Shown: positions 9,367 to 18,747, counted from the first letter of the stretch. The stretch: DNA of 64,000 nt from Termitidicoccus mucosus (GCF_038725785.1 NZ_CP109796.1:3348001-3412000), one strand, 5' to 3'. Notes: a model not told the origin generated them from the sequence alone. A program made the numbers and translations.

Positions 9367-10389
9367 ATGAAAAATCATCCTCCTGCCCGCGGCGCCGTCG
9401 CCGCGACTTGCTTTTGGCTGCGCCGCTTCCGTCCGGCCGCGATTCTCCGTGTCAAGCCGTCCGGCCGCGGCGCGCTTGCAGCCGCCGGCCTGCTCATGGC
9501 GGCGGGTGCGTTTGCGGAGGGTGCGTTTCCGATGGCAATCACGGACGGGTTTGGGCGACGGGTGGTGATTGCGCAGCGGCCCGAGCGCATCGTGTCGCTG
9601 GCGCCGTCGCTCACGGAAACCGTGTTTGCGGTCGGCAATGGCGCACGGCTGGCGGGGGTCACGCGTTTTTGCAATTTTCCCGCCGAGGCGGAGGCGCTGC
9701 CCAAGGTGGGCGGGTTTGCGGCGCGCACGATCAGCATCGAGGCGATCGTGGCGCTGCGTCCGGACATCGTGCTGGCGGGCGACGAGGGCCAGCGTCCGGT
9801 GGTCGAGGCGCTGGAGCGGCTGGGAATCCCGGTGGTGGCGGCGAGGGTGACGGATTTTGAAACGCTGTTCGCGTCGATCCGGTTGCAGGGACGGCTGGCG
9901 GGGCGAGAAACGGAAACGGATGCGTTGATCGCGGGGCTGCGCGCGCGGGTGGAGGCGGTGGCGCGGCGGGCGGCGGAAATCCCGGAGGAAAAGCGCGTGC
10001 GGGTTTACTGGGAGGCGTTCGACGAGCCGTTGATGAGCGCGGGGCCGCGCAGCCTGATCGGCCGGCAAATCGCGCTGGCAGGAGGCGTGAATATTTTCGG
10101 CGAGGCGCGCGAGCCGTATCCGCACGTGAGCGGCGAGGCGGTCGTGGCGCGCAATCCGCAAATCATCATGAACTCGCGCATCCTCCCCGCGCGGATGTCG
10201 CTGACGGCCGGGCGGCTGGCGCGGCGTCCGGGCTGGGCGGGCATCGACGCGGTGCGCGAAGGTCGGGTGTTCACGCTGCCCGACGAGCTGGTGACACGCG
10301 CGGGACCGCGCCTGGTGGACGGGCTGGAATTGATGGCGCGGACGATTTACCCGGGATGGTTCGATGCGGGAACGGAGGCGCAACGTTAA
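9367..10389 (+). CDS. btuF: Periplasmic cobalamin-binding protein, BtuF-type
   Basis: A helical-backbone metal-receptor family protein (340 aa) that would deliver cobalamin or another corrinoid to the ABC permease. The frame is open from 9088, but the Met at 9367 is preferred: it lies just after the riboswitch and gives an N-terminal export signal (AALAAAGLLMAAGAFAEGAF). Family features are PERIVSLAPSLTETVFAVG, the FCNFP segment, IVALRPDIVLAG, VYWEAFDEPLMSAGP and a C-terminal half ending LELMARTIYPG. The permease start follows three bases after the stop. The riboswitch makes B12 a likelier substrate than iron-siderophores, which use the same fold. Confidence 0.85.
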   Translation: MKNHPPARGAVAATCFWLRRFRPAAILRVKPSGRGALAAAGLLMAAGAFAEGAFPMAITDGFGRRVVIAQRPERIVSLAPSLTETVFAVGNGARLAGVTRFCNFPAEAEALPKVGGFAARTISIEAIVALRPDIVLAGDEGQRPVVEALERLGIPVVAARVTDFETLFASIRLQGRLAGRETETDALIAGLRARVEAVARRAAEIPEEKRVRVYWEAFDEPLMSAGPRSLIGRQIALAGGVNIFGEAREPYPHVSGEAVVARNPQIIMNSRILPARMSLTAGRLARRPGWAGIDAVREGRVFTLPDELVTRAGPRLVDGLELMARTIYPGWFDAGTEAQR

Positions 10390-10392
10390 GCG

Positions 10393-11445
10393 ATGAGCCG
10401 CGCGCGCACAGGCTTCTTTCTAAAACCACCGGGCTGGCGGCGGACGCCGGTTTTGCTGGCCGCGCTCGGCGTGGCGCTGGTCGTCGCGGTGCTGGCGAGC
10501 CTGGGACTGGGCTCGGTGACAATGGGACCGGGACGGGTGGTGGCGGCGGTGCTCCGCTCGGCCTCGGCGCAGGCGACGGATGTCGTGATCGTGTGGGACC
10601 TGCGGCTGCCGCGGACGCTGCTCGCGGCGTTGGTGGGCGGGGCGCTGGCGGCGGCGGGCGCGGCGTTTCAAGGGTTGTTTCGCAACCCGCTCGCCGACCC
10701 GCATGTGATCGGGGCGTCGAGCGGCGCGGCGCTCGGGGCGACGGTGGCGATTTCGTCCGGTTTGGGCGCGACGACCCTGGGATTCGGACCGGTGCCGCTG
10801 GCCGCGTTCGCCGGCGCGCTGGCGACGGTGGCGGTGGTGTATGCGGTGGCGGAGTCGGGCGCGGGCGGCGCGTCGGTCGCAGGGCTGCTGCTGGCGGGGA
10901 CGGCGATGGGGTCGATGCTGTCGGCGCTGGTTTCGTTTTTGCTCATCTGGCAGGAGCAGCCGTGGTTTCATGTGTTTGGCTGGCTGCTGGGCGGATTTTC
11001 GGGGCGTTCGTGGCATCATTTGTGGGTTGCGCTGCCGTGGCTGGCCGCGGGCTCGGGCGCGCTCTGGCTGATGTCGCGTCCGCTGGATGCGCTGACGGGC
11101 GGCGACGACGTGGCGCGGGGGCTCGGGTTGTCGATCCGGACGACGCGGCTGCTGCTCGTGAGCGCGGCGGGACTGGTGGTGGCGGCGGCGGTGGCGGTGA
11201 GCGGCATCATCGGTTTCGTGGGGCTGGTGGCGCCGCACATCGCGCGGTGGCTGGTGGGCGCGGGCCATGCGCGGATGATTCCGGTGAGCGTGCTGCTGGG
11301 CGCGGTGTTGCTCGTGGCGGCGGACACGGCGGCGCGGACGTTGCTGGCGGCCACGGAGATCCCGGTGGGCATCCTGACCGCGGCGCTGGGCGGGCCGTAT
11401 TTTTTGTGGCTGCTGAAAACGCGCGGGAGGCGCATGGCGGCATGA
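10393..11445 (+). CDS. btuC: Corrinoid ABC transporter permease, FecCD/BtuC family
   Basis: A 350-residue polytopic inner-membrane permease. The BtuC/FecD hallmarks are present: LRLPRTLLAALVGGALAAAG, GLFRNPLADPHVIGASSGAALG, the long hydrophobic series, GFVGLVAPHIARWLVG and the end EIPVGILTAALGGPYFLWLL. About ten membrane segments are expected. It starts three bases after btuF and its stop overlaps the ATPase start as ATGA, indicating translational coupling. With BtuF and BtuD it would form the B12 importer under riboswitch control. Confidence 0.9.
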   Translation: MSRARTGFFLKPPGWRRTPVLLAALGVALVVAVLASLGLGSVTMGPGRVVAAVLRSASAQATDVVIVWDLRLPRTLLAALVGGALAAAGAAFQGLFRNPLADPHVIGASSGAALGATVAISSGLGATTLGFGPVPLAAFAGALATVAVVYAVAESGAGGASVAGLLLAGTAMGSMLSALVSFLLIWQEQPWFHVFGWLLGGFSGRSWHHLWVALPWLAAGSGALWLMSRPLDALTGGDDVARGLGLSIRTTRLLLVSAAGLVVAAAVAVSGIIGFVGLVAPHIARWLVGAGHARMIPVSVLLGAVLLVAADTAARTLLAATEIPVGILTAALGGPYFLWLLKTRGRRMAA

Positions 11446-12230
11446 GCGGCGGCGGGGCGATTTTGCGGGCGGTCAACCTGCACTGCGGCTACGGCTGCGT
11501 GGAGGTGCTCGGCGGCGTGAACCTGGAGGCGCGCGAGGGCGAGGTGCTGGCGCTCATCGGGCCGAACGGCACGGGCAAGACGACGCTGCTGCACACGCTG
11601 GGGCGGCTGCTCCCGGCGCAACGCGGCGAGGTGCGGCTGGGCGGGCGGGCGCTGCGCGGCATGCGGTCGCGCGAAGTGGCGCGCATGCTGGCGCTGGCCC
11701 CGCAGCGGGCGCCGCACTCGGCCTGGCCGCTCGCGGTGGCGGAGGCCGTTGCGCGCGCCGCACCGGGCTGGCTGCTGCCGCTCACGGCGGCGGACCAGGC
11801 GGCGGTCGACGCGGCGATGGCGCGCATGCGCGTCGCCGCGCTGGCGGGCCGGACGCTCTCGACCCTGTCGGGCGGGGAGCTGCGGCGGGTGATCCTGGCG
11901 CGCGCCCTGGCGCAGGCCCCGCGCGTGCTGCTGCTCGACGAGCCCGCGACATATCTGGATTTGCAACACCAGGCGGAACTGCTCGCGCTGGTGCGCTCGC
12001 TGGCGCGCGACGACGGGCTGGCGGTGGTGCTGACGATGCACGACCTGTCGCTGGCGGCGTTGTGCGCCGACCGGGTGGCGCTGCTCGCGCCGGGCGGGCT
12101 GCGCGTGACGGGGACGCCCGCCGAGGTGCTGCGCGAGGAGATATTGCGCCCGGTGTATGGCGAGCGGCTGGAAGTGTTCGCCCATCCCGCCAGCGGCAGC
12201 CCCGTGGTGCTGCCTCTGGCCGAGCGGTGA
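11442..12230 (+). CDS. btuD: Corrinoid ABC transporter ATPase, BtuD/FecE family
   Basis: A 262-residue ATP-binding subunit. The start at 11442 overlaps the permease stop by four bases (ATGA); the frame is open further upstream only as a shadow of the permease. Walker A is GPNGTGKTT (residues ~40-48), the Q-loop region is ALAPQRAPHS, the signature is LSGGELRRV, Walker B is VLLLDEPATYLDL, and the switch His is in VVLTMHDLSLAAL. It powers corrinoid uptake with the two preceding genes. The next gene, araD, is convergent. Confidence 0.9.
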   Translation: MSGGGAILRAVNLHCGYGCVEVLGGVNLEAREGEVLALIGPNGTGKTTLLHTLGRLLPAQRGEVRLGGRALRGMRSREVARMLALAPQRAPHSAWPLAVAEAVARAAPGWLLPLTAADQAAVDAAMARMRVAALAGRTLSTLSGGELRRVILARALAQAPRVLLLDEPATYLDLQHQAELLALVRSLARDDGLAVVLTMHDLSLAALCADRVALLAPGGLRVTGTPAEVLREEILRPVYGERLEVFAHPASGSPVVLPLAER

Positions 12231-12298
12231 GCCGCGTCACGGGACCGAAGCGTGCACAGGCGCCCATTGGAAAACGGCACCTGTTTTCACGTCCGCGC

Positions 12299-13012
12299 TC
12301 AGGGCTGGCCGTAGTAGGCGCCGGGACCGTGTTTGCGTTTGAAATGTTTGTTGAGGAGCGCGGGCTCGATGGGGGCGAGGGAAGGGTCGAGTTGCAGGGA
12401 CATGAGCGCCATGCGGGCGATGCACTCGACGGCCACGGCGACCTCCACGGCTTTCGCGACGGTCGGCCCCCACGTGAAGGGCGCGTGGCGGTTGACGAGG
12501 ATCGCAGGGTAGTCGAGCGGGGATTTTTTCCGCCGCCCGAAGTGCTCGACGATGACGTTGCCCGTCTCCCATTCGTAGGCGCCGCCGCCGATTTCGGCGT
12601 CGGTCAGTTTGCGGGTGACGGGGATGTCGCCGAAAAAATAATCCGCGTGCGTGGTGCCGAAAATGGGGATTTCCCGCCCGGCCTGGGCGAAGGCGGTGGC
12701 GTGCGAGGAGTGCGTGTGCACGACGCCGCCGATCTCGGGAAACGCAAGGAAGAGGCGGCGGTGCGTGGGCGTGTCGGAGGAGGGGCGGAGTTTGTTCGCG
12801 GGCTCGACGGGGCGGCCTTCGAGGTCGATGAGCACCATGTCGGCGGGCTTGAGCGCGGCGTAGTCCACGCCGCTGGGCTTGATCGCGAAGACGCCGCGGG
12901 CGCGGTCGATGGCGCTGGCGTTGCCGAAGGTGAGGTTGATGAGGCCGTGGCGCGGGAGCGCGAGGTTGGCCTCGCAGGCCTCGCGTTTGAGTTCGGTGTA
13001 GTCGGCGGGCAT
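12299..13012 (-). CDS. araD: L-ribulose-5-phosphate 4-epimerase
   Basis: A class II aldolase/AraD-family protein (237 aa) that converts L-ribulose-5-phosphate to D-xylulose-5-phosphate, the last step of the bacterial arabinose route. The zinc ligands are visible as H99-T-H101 (VVHTHSS) and H176 (VNRHAPFTWG). FGNASAID and IKPSGVDY form the substrate phosphate region, and KHGPGAYYGQ closes the protein as in AraD. It is the last gene of a minus-strand set araB-araA-araD. A palindromic repeat lies between it and araA. Confidence 0.93.
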   Translation of the reverse strand: MPADYTELKREACEANLALPRHGLINLTFGNASAIDRARGVFAIKPSGVDYAALKPADMVLIDLEGRPVEPANKLRPSSDTPTHRRLFLAFPEIGGVVHTHSSHATAFAQAGREIPIFGTTHADYFFGDIPVTRKLTDAEIGGGAYEWETGNVIVEHFGRRKKSPLDYPAILVNRHAPFTWGPTVAKAVEVAVAVECIARMALMSLQLDPSLAPIEPALLNKHFKRKHGPGAYYGQP

Positions 13013-13022
13013 GTTTTTTTGT

Positions 13023-13096
13023 CAACCGCGAAGGACGCGAAGGGCGCGAAGAAAAATCATGATTGTTCTTCGCATCCTTTGCGTCCTTCGCGGTTG
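13023..13096. repeat. Inverted repeat between araA and araD (GCGAAGGACGCGAAGG type)
   Basis: Arms at 13023-13053 and 13066-13096 pair over 31 bases with three mismatches, flanking a short AT-rich loop. The left arm contains CAACCGCGAAGGACGCGAAG. A related but diverged element occurs at 45334-45416. It occupies most of the araA-araD gap. Confidence 0.8.
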
Positions 13097-13115
13097 TTTT
13101 AATGGTTCCGGTTTT

Positions 13116-14636
13116 TCAATTCCGCAGCCCTTGGGCGGTGGCGTAATAGAGGTCGTTGTGGCGAAGCCGGTCCTTGAACTCGCGCAGGCGGGTGTCGCGG
13201 TCGATGACGGCAAGCTCGATGCCGGCGATGTTGGCAAAGTCCTCCAGATGCTCGGTCTTGACCGCGTAACTGTAGCCGGTGTGGTGCGCGCCGCCGGCCT
13301 GGATCCAGGCGGCGAGCGCGGTGCGGAAATCGGGCCGGCATTTCCAGACGGCGCGGGCGACGGGGAGCCGGGGCAGCGGTTTCGGGGGCCTGATGGCGGT
13401 GACTTCGTTGACGACGAGGCGGAAGTGGTTGCCCAGGTCGATGAGGGAGGCGTTGACGGCGTCGCCGGCGGGCGCGTCGAAAACGAGGCGCACGGGGTCG
13501 TCCTTGCCGCCGATGCCGAGGGGATGGATTTCGAGCGAGGGTTTTTTGCCGGGCGCGGCGATGCTCGGGCAGATTTCGAGCATGTGGGAGCCGAGCACGA
13601 GCGGGTTTTTCGGGTCGAGGTGGTAGGTATAGTCCTCCATGAAGGAGGTGCCGCCCTTGAGTCCGTGGGCCATGACTTTCATGGCGCGGACGAGCGCGGC
13701 GGTTTTCCAGTCGCCTTCGCCGCCGAAGCCGTAGCCGTCGGCCATGAGGCGCTGGACGGGGAGGCCGGGGAGCTGGTTGAGACCGTGCAAAACCTCGAAG
13801 GTGTCGGTGAAGGCTTTCGCGCCGGTTTCGTCCAGGAGCGCGCGGAGGCCGAGCTCGATGCGCGCGGCGTCGCGGAGCGAGGCGTGGCGCGTGCCGCCCT
13901 TGCGGAGGGCGGGGGCGAGCGTGTAGGCGGCGGCGTATTCGGCGGCGAGGGCGTCCACGGATTTTTCGGAGACGTCCGCGATGCGTTCGACGAGGTCGCC
14001 GATGCCGTGGCTGTTGACGGAAAAGCCGAAGCGGATCTCGGCGCCGACCTTGTCGCCCTCGGTGACGGCGACCTGGCGCATGTTGTCGTCGAGGCGGAGG
14101 ACGCGCGCGCCCTGCCAGTCGTGCCAGGCGCGGGCGGCGCGGGCCCAGGCGTCGATGCGGTCGTGGACCTCGGGCTCGCTCCAGTGGCCGACGACGACCT
14201 TGCGCTCGAGGCGGAGGCGGGTGTGGATGAAGCCCGCCTCGCGGTCGCCGTGCGCGGCCTGGTTGAGGTTCATGAAATCCATGTCGATCGTGCCCCAGGG
14301 GAGATCGCGATTGTATTGGGTGTGCAGGTGAAGGAAGGGTTTTTTCAGGCCGGCGAGTCCGCGTATCCACATTTTGGATGGCGAGAAGGTGTGCATCCAG
14401 AGGATGAGGCCGGCGCAGCCTTCGTCGGCGTTGGCCTCGGCCATCACGCGGGTGATTTCATCGGGCGTGGTGAGGAGCGCCTTGTAAACGACGCGCGCGC
14501 CCCGGATGCGCCCGGAGGCGCCGAGCGCGGCGGCGATTTTTTGCGCGTTTTCCGCGACTTGCTTGAGCGGGCCGGGGCCGTAGAGGTGCTGCGAGCCGCA
14601 GAGGAACCAGATTTCGGGCGTGGCGAGATTTTTCAT
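13116..14636 (-). CDS. araA: L-arabinose isomerase
   Basis: A 506-residue protein matching the usual ~500 residues of AraA, which isomerises L-arabinose to L-ribulose. The N-terminus [16 protein letters not shown] and the [14 protein letters not shown] segment are characteristic. The centre shows [26 protein letters not shown] and DMDFMNLNQ; later come [24 protein letters not shown] and EICPSIA, which contain the metal-site Glu and His residues. The frame is open to a GTG at 14666, but the ATG at 14636 fits the family N-terminus. A purine-rich stretch near 14667 could instead serve a TTG at 14660. It lies between araB and araD. Confidence 0.95.
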   Translation of the reverse strand: MKNLATPEIWFLCGSQHLYGPGPLKQVAENAQKIAAALGASGRIRGARVVYKALLTTPDEITRVMAEANADEGCAGLILWMHTFSPSKMWIRGLAGLKKPFLHLHTQYNRDLPWGTIDMDFMNLNQAAHGDREAGFIHTRLRLERKVVVGHWSEPEVHDRIDAWARAARAWHDWQGARVLRLDDNMRQVAVTEGDKVGAEIRFGFSVNSHGIGDLVERIADVSEKSVDALAAEYAAAYTLAPALRKGGTRHASLRDAARIELGLRALLDETGAKAFTDTFEVLHGLNQLPGLPVQRLMADGYGFGGEGDWKTAALVRAMKVMAHGLKGGTSFMEDYTYHLDPKNPLVLGSHMLEICPSIAAPGKKPSLEIHPLGIGGKDDPVRLVFDAPAGDAVNASLIDLGNHFRLVVNEVTAIRPPKPLPRLPVARAVWKCRPDFRTALAAWIQAGGAHHTGYSYAVKTEHLEDFANIAGIELAVIDRDTRLREFKDRLRHNDLYYATAQGLRN

Positions 14637-14674
14637 GATGGGCGGGAGTGAAAATATCAAAGACACCTCCCCTT

Positions 14675-14765
14675 CTTTCCTCTTTATTCTTTCTCTTTCC
14701 TCTTTCTCTTCGGACCGTGATGCGGCGGGAGAAAGATAAAGAGAAAGAATAAAGAGGAAAGAGAG
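14675..14765. repeat. A/G-rich inverted repeat, copy 1 (araB-araA gap)
   Basis: A pyrimidine-rich left arm (CTTTCCTCTTTATTCTTTCT...) faces a purine-rich right arm (GAGAAAGATAAAGAGAAAGA...) across a GC-rich loop. Arms are about 34 bases and nearly perfectly complementary. It is one of at least five related elements in the window (also near 32130, 33189, 34366 and 60836). It fills the araB-araA gap. Confidence 0.85.
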
Positions 14766-14783
14766 AGGGGCGAACGGGTTTGG

Positions 14784-16442
14784 TCAGGATTGGGATTCCT
14801 TGATGGCGAGGAGGTCTTTCATGACGGCGGAGAGGTCGGCGTTTTTATCGAGACCGCCGAAGGCGTCGTGGAGTTTGCGATACAGCGCGTAGAGCCGGTC
14901 GTAGGTTTTGCGGGCGGCGGTGCGGGGGCGGTAAACGGTTTTTTTGAGGCGTGTCATTTTGCGCTGCGCGGCGGGGAAATCCTTGTGCTCGCCGGCGAGG
15001 ACGGCGGCGCTGACGGCCGCGCCAAGCGCGCAGGCTTGCGAGGAACCGGCGAGGTGCATGGGGATGCCGAGCACGTCGGCGTAGATTTGCATGAGCATCG
15101 GGTCCTTCTCGGCGATGCCGCCCGCGCAGACGATGCGCCGGACCGGGACGCCGTAGCCGCGGATGCGTTCCACGATGGCGCGCGCGCCGAAGGCGGTGGC
15201 CTCGATGAGCGCGCGGTAGATTTCGGCGCGCGTGGTGTGGAGCGTCTGCCCGAGGAGCAGGCCGGTGAGGCGCTGGTCCACGAGAATGGTGCGGTTGCCG
15301 TTGTTCCAGTCGAGGGCGAGCAGGCCGGCCCGGCCGGGCTTTTGCGCGGCGACCTCGGCGGCGAGCCGGCGGTGAAGGCTGCCGTCGCCGGCGCAGACGG
15401 TCTCGACCCACCACTTGAAAATGTCGCCGACGGCGGACTGGCCGGCCTCGATGCCGAAATAGCCGGGCAGGATCGCGCCGCGCACGATGCCGCAGATGCC
15501 GGGGATGTCGGCCACGGTTTTCCGCGTGGAGACGACGGCGCAGTCGCAGGTCGAGGTGCCGATGACTTTCACCAGCGTGCCCTCGGCGACACCGCTGCCG
15601 ATGGCGCCGTAGTGCACGTCCATCTCGCCGATGGCGACGGGGATGCCGGCGGGCAGGCCGAGTTTTCCGGCCCACCGGGGGCAGAGGCGCCCGGCGGAGA
15701 CGGTGGCGTCGTGCGCCTTTTCGTAGAGGCGGTCGCGAAGCGCGGCGAGGCGCGGGTCGAGGAGCGCAAGGAACTCCTTGTCGGGCAGGCCGCCCCACTC
15801 GTCGGCGTAGAGGGCCTTGTGGCCGGCGCAGCAGACGCCGCGCCTGATGGCGGCGGGATCGCGCACGCCGGCGAGCACGGAGGGAATCCAGTCGGCCAGC
15901 TCGACCCAGGAATGCGCGGCGGCAAAGACGCGCGGGGCGATGTCCAGGCAGCGCCAGATTTTCGACCAGAACCATTCGGAGGAATACGTGTTGCCGCACT
16001 TGGCGATGTAGCGCGGGCGGTGTTCCGCGGCCAGCGCGGTGATGCGCGCGGCCTCGCGGTGGGCGGTGTGGTCCTTCCAGAGCCAGCACTGGGTGTGAAG
16101 GTTGTCACGGAATTTTGGATACAGAGCGAGCGGGGTGTTCGTCTTGTCCACGGGCAGCGGGCTGGAGCCGGTGGTGTCCACGCCGATGCCGACGACCCTG
16201 CGCGCGTCGAATCCCTTTTGTTTTTTTGCGGCGGCGAGCGCGGCGCGGACGCTCTTTTCGAGGCCGCGCAGGTGGTCGCCGGGGTGCTGGCGGGCGAGGT
16301 TGTGGTCGCGCGGGTCGAGGAGCACGCCCTGCCGTCCGGAGGGATAGTCAAAGACGGCGGAGCCGAGTTCCGCGCCGTCGGAGCAGCGCACGACGAGCGC
16401 GCGGACGGAGTTGGTGCCGTAATCGAGGCCGATGGTGAACAT
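14784..16442 (-). CDS. araB: Ribulokinase
   Basis: A 552-residue FGGY-family sugar kinase that phosphorylates L-ribulose. The N-terminus IGLDYGTNSVRALVV is the ATP-binding phosphate-1 motif and is typical of AraB. GVDTTGSSPLPVD, the WKDHTA segment, GNTYSSEWFWSKIW and GEMDVHYGAIGSG follow. The C-terminal ATP site is CAGGIAEKDPMLMQIYADVLG. Length agrees with AraB (about 560 residues) rather than xylulokinase (about 490). It is the first gene of the minus-strand araBAD set and faces a divergent LacI-family regulator across a 215-bp gap. Confidence 0.93.
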   Translation of the reverse strand: MFTIGLDYGTNSVRALVVRCSDGAELGSAVFDYPSGRQGVLLDPRDHNLARQHPGDHLRGLEKSVRAALAAAKKQKGFDARRVVGIGVDTTGSSPLPVDKTNTPLALYPKFRDNLHTQCWLWKDHTAHREAARITALAAEHRPRYIAKCGNTYSSEWFWSKIWRCLDIAPRVFAAAHSWVELADWIPSVLAGVRDPAAIRRGVCCAGHKALYADEWGGLPDKEFLALLDPRLAALRDRLYEKAHDATVSAGRLCPRWAGKLGLPAGIPVAIGEMDVHYGAIGSGVAEGTLVKVIGTSTCDCAVVSTRKTVADIPGICGIVRGAILPGYFGIEAGQSAVGDIFKWWVETVCAGDGSLHRRLAAEVAAQKPGRAGLLALDWNNGNRTILVDQRLTGLLLGQTLHTTRAEIYRALIEATAFGARAIVERIRGYGVPVRRIVCAGGIAEKDPMLMQIYADVLGIPMHLAGSSQACALGAAVSAAVLAGEHKDFPAAQRKMTRLKKTVYRPRTAARKTYDRLYALYRKLHDAFGGLDKNADLSAVMKDLLAIKESQS

Positions 16443-16546
16443 GGGAGGCTGAAATGACGAAATCGGGAGCGGGGATGTGAGACGAGGCTGACGGAGTATG
16501 CGGGGCAGCGTGAACCGGCGGCGGCGGGCGGGAAACGGCGGGAATA

Positions 16547-16559
16547 CTTGACAGTCAAG
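16547..16559. promoter_or_regulatory. Palindromic operator candidate in the araB / regulator gap
   Basis: CTTGACAGTCAAG is a perfect 6+1+6 palindrome in the divergent promoter region, 105 bp from araB and 99 bp from the regulator. It is the size and symmetry of a LacI-family operator and may be bound by the adjacent regulator. It also contains TTGACA, so a -35 box is an alternative reading. Confidence 0.45.
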
Positions 16560-16657
16560 CCAGGGCGGGCAGGCTTGCGCGATTCAGGCCGCGCAAGGGC
16601 GCGTCCGGAGGAAAACCTGAGTTTTGAAAAACCAAACCCCCGCACAAACATCACACC

Positions 16658-17716
16658 ATGGAGACAAAGCGCGTGACGATGGCCGCGGTGGCGGCGGCGG
16701 CGGGGGTTTCCAAGAACACCGTGTCGCTGGCGTTGCGCGGCGACCGGCAGATCCCGGCGGCGACGCGGGCGCGGATAGAGGCGCTGGCGGGGGAGCTCGG
16801 CTACGCGCGCAACCCGGTGGTGGCGGAATTGATGAGCGAGCTTTCGCGTTCGCGCGTGGCGGGGTTCCGGCGCACGCTCGCGCTCATCAACGCGAACGAG
16901 GACGAGCGGGCGTTCGAGCGTCACCCGACGATCCCGCATTACGTGGCGGGCTGCCGCGAGCGGGCCGCGTTTCTCGGCTACAAGTTCGACGAGTTCTGGC
17001 TGCACGACCCGGAGCTGGACGGCACGCGGCTGCGGCGGATTTTGCATGCGCGCGGGATCCGCGGCATCATCGTCACCGGGTTGATGCGCGGGAACGTCCT
17101 GCCGGAGCGGTTTGCCGGGCTGTGGCCGGATTTTCCGAGCGTGGTGACGGGCGTGCGCACGCGCGGGCCGACGCTGTCGTTTTGCTGCGTGGATCATCAC
17201 GAGCTGGTGGTGGAGGCGATGGAACGGGTGCTGCTGCTCGGCTACCGGCGGCCGGCGCTGGTGGTGGACGAGACGATTGACCGGCTGGTGGACCGGCGTT
17301 TCAGCGCGGGCATGTGGGTGGGGCAGCAGGCGCTGCCGGCGGCGCGGCGCGTGGCGGGTTTTTACCAGGTGCAGGCGGCGCGGACGCGGCGGGAGTTGTT
17401 CGAAAGATGGTTCCGGCGGGCGCGGCCCGACGTGATCCTCACGCTCAACCGCCGCGTGCGCGAGTGGCTGGGCGAGCTCGGCGTGGAGTCGCCGCGCGAC
17501 ATCGGGCTGGTGCAGCTCGAGCGGCGGCGCGGCACGATGAACTGGGCGGGCATGGACCAGCACAACGATCTCGCGGGCGCGGCGGCGGTGGACATGCTCG
17601 CGGGCATGCTGCACGGTCATGAGGAGGGCGTGCCATTATTTCCGCGCGCGACACTCATCGGCGGCTCGTGGCGCGATGGCGCGACGGTGCGGAAAACCGG
17701 CGATGTCGAATCTTGA
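16658..17716 (+). CDS. LacI/GalR-family transcriptional regulator, probable arabinose regulator
   Basis: A 352-residue regulator. The N-terminal helix-turn-helix is VTMAAVAAAAGVSKNTVSLA with the hinge region following (IEALAGELGYARNPVVAELM). The rest is a periplasmic-binding-protein-like sensor (GIRGIIVTGLM, PALVVDE, PDVILTLN, DIGLVQLERR). It is transcribed divergently from araBAD, so control of arabinose genes is inferred from position. It is unrelated to the AraC-type regulator used by enteric bacteria. It lacks an export signal. Confidence 0.85.
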   Translation: METKRVTMAAVAAAAGVSKNTVSLALRGDRQIPAATRARIEALAGELGYARNPVVAELMSELSRSRVAGFRRTLALINANEDERAFERHPTIPHYVAGCRERAAFLGYKFDEFWLHDPELDGTRLRRILHARGIRGIIVTGLMRGNVLPERFAGLWPDFPSVVTGVRTRGPTLSFCCVDHHELVVEAMERVLLLGYRRPALVVDETIDRLVDRRFSAGMWVGQQALPAARRVAGFYQVQAARTRRELFERWFRRARPDVILTLNRRVREWLGELGVESPRDIGLVQLERRRGTMNWAGMDQHNDLAGAAAVDMLAGMLHGHEEGVPLFPRATLIGGSWRDGATVRKTGDVES

Positions 17717-17969
17717 AAACACCGGACCTTCCGCCGCCAAAAACAAGGAGCAGCCGGATCGAAATCATCCCGGCGTGTGAAGGCACCAACGCGACTGCCA
17801 GCAAGGGAGCCGCGTCTGCACGCAGCGTAGCGCTGGCATTGCTTGCGGTCGCATCCCAAAAACCGAACGGGCGTCAGAAATAAGTTGCACTGTCCGCGCA
17901 CAAGGCCTACACGCCCATTTATCGTCGGAGTTTGAGCAGCAATCAATCCCCGGCGTCCGTTCTTTCGAC
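17717..17969. other. Intergenic region before the second riboswitch
   Basis: About 250 bp after the LacI gene. No gene, clear repeat or promoter could be supported; open frames on either strand look random. Confidence 0.4.
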
Positions 17970-18172
17970 AACGCTTGGGTAGCACAGGGAAGGCCGTGAA
18001 AACCGGCCACAGTTGCGCTACGGTAACGCATCAGACCAGACTTCCACCCGCCGCATTCCGCGCGCGGGGCAACGCCAATCGGGTTCACATCCGGTGAAGG
18101 CCAGAAGCGAGGCAGAAGCGCGGCGACAGCCGCGCTTCGACACATGCGGAGTCCGAACATCTGGCTGCCATG
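17970..18172 (+). promoter_or_regulatory. Cobalamin riboswitch upstream of the cobalt/corrinoid gene block
   Basis: The core GGGAA (17987-17991), GGCCGTGAAAACCGGCC and ACAGTTGCGCTACGGTAA match the first riboswitch almost base for base. The 3' B12 box reads GCGGAGTCCGAACATCTGGC (~18146-18165). A peripheral hairpin GAAGCGCGGC/GCCGCGCTTC lies between them. The downstream exbB-like gene starts about 670 bases later, an unusually long leader, so regulation may act on transcription rather than directly on that start codon. Confidence 0.87.
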
Positions 18173-18578
18173 AGTTCTCACACGCCCCGGCGCGGTTGCG
18201 CGCGCCGGATCAGCACAACTTCAACGCAAAATTGAAGCGTGAGAGTGGCAACTTGGTTGCACGGGGTTCCCTTGGTTCACGGCGTCTTTGCGCCGGTCCG
18301 CAAGCGGGCATCCCGCGCCGGCTGGTTTCTGCTCTTGCCTGAAACCATCCGCCAAACCCATGTCCGAGTCCGCCACGGCCCGCGTCAACGCGCGCCTTTC
18401 AGTCGAATCAATGCCCGTCTCCACGAGACTGCGCTTCGCCGTGCCCGCGTCATGCCGCGCGGTTTCCTTCGTCCGCGCATCCCGCGTTTGCTGAAATCGT
18501 GAGCGCAGCGGCGACACGCATTCCGGCTCGGCCCTTGCGCCGGGCCTCTTTCCCTTCCGGGCGCGCCCCGCGCCGTCC

Positions 18579-18747
18579 TGCGGGCGAGGGCTCGCCCGCG
18601 TCCAATTTCAACCCCGTGCCGGGGCCGCATGCAGGCACGCCATCGGGGCATCGCGGCAGCCTGTCGAGAGACAGCCGCGGGTGCTCGCCCCGTCGCGTGA
18701 AGGCCCGGACAGCCCGCCTGCGCGACATCCCGGCACGGGGTTTGAAA
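18579..18747. other. Highly structured leader segment (nested stems, possible RNA element)
   Basis: A hairpin GCGGGCGA/TCGCCCGC lies at 18580-18599. Then an outer stem pairs TTTCAACCCCGTGCCGGG (18606-18623) with 18729-18747, with one bulge. Inside it is a long hairpin closed by CGGGGC (18644-18649)/GCCCCG (18687-18692) with inner GCGGC/GCCGC and CTGT/ACAG, and a second hairpin GTCGCG (18692-18697)/CGCGAC (18721-18726). Together these form a three-way junction. The rest of 18173-18844 shows no credible gene. It could be a structured leader RNA or a composite palindromic repeat. Confidence 0.45.

Noticed and set aside
14675-14765. A/G-rich inverted repeats as rho-independent terminators
   Set aside because: The stems are A/U-rich with long loops and no following U-tract, and relatives occur inside an open coding frame, so a general terminator role is unlikely.
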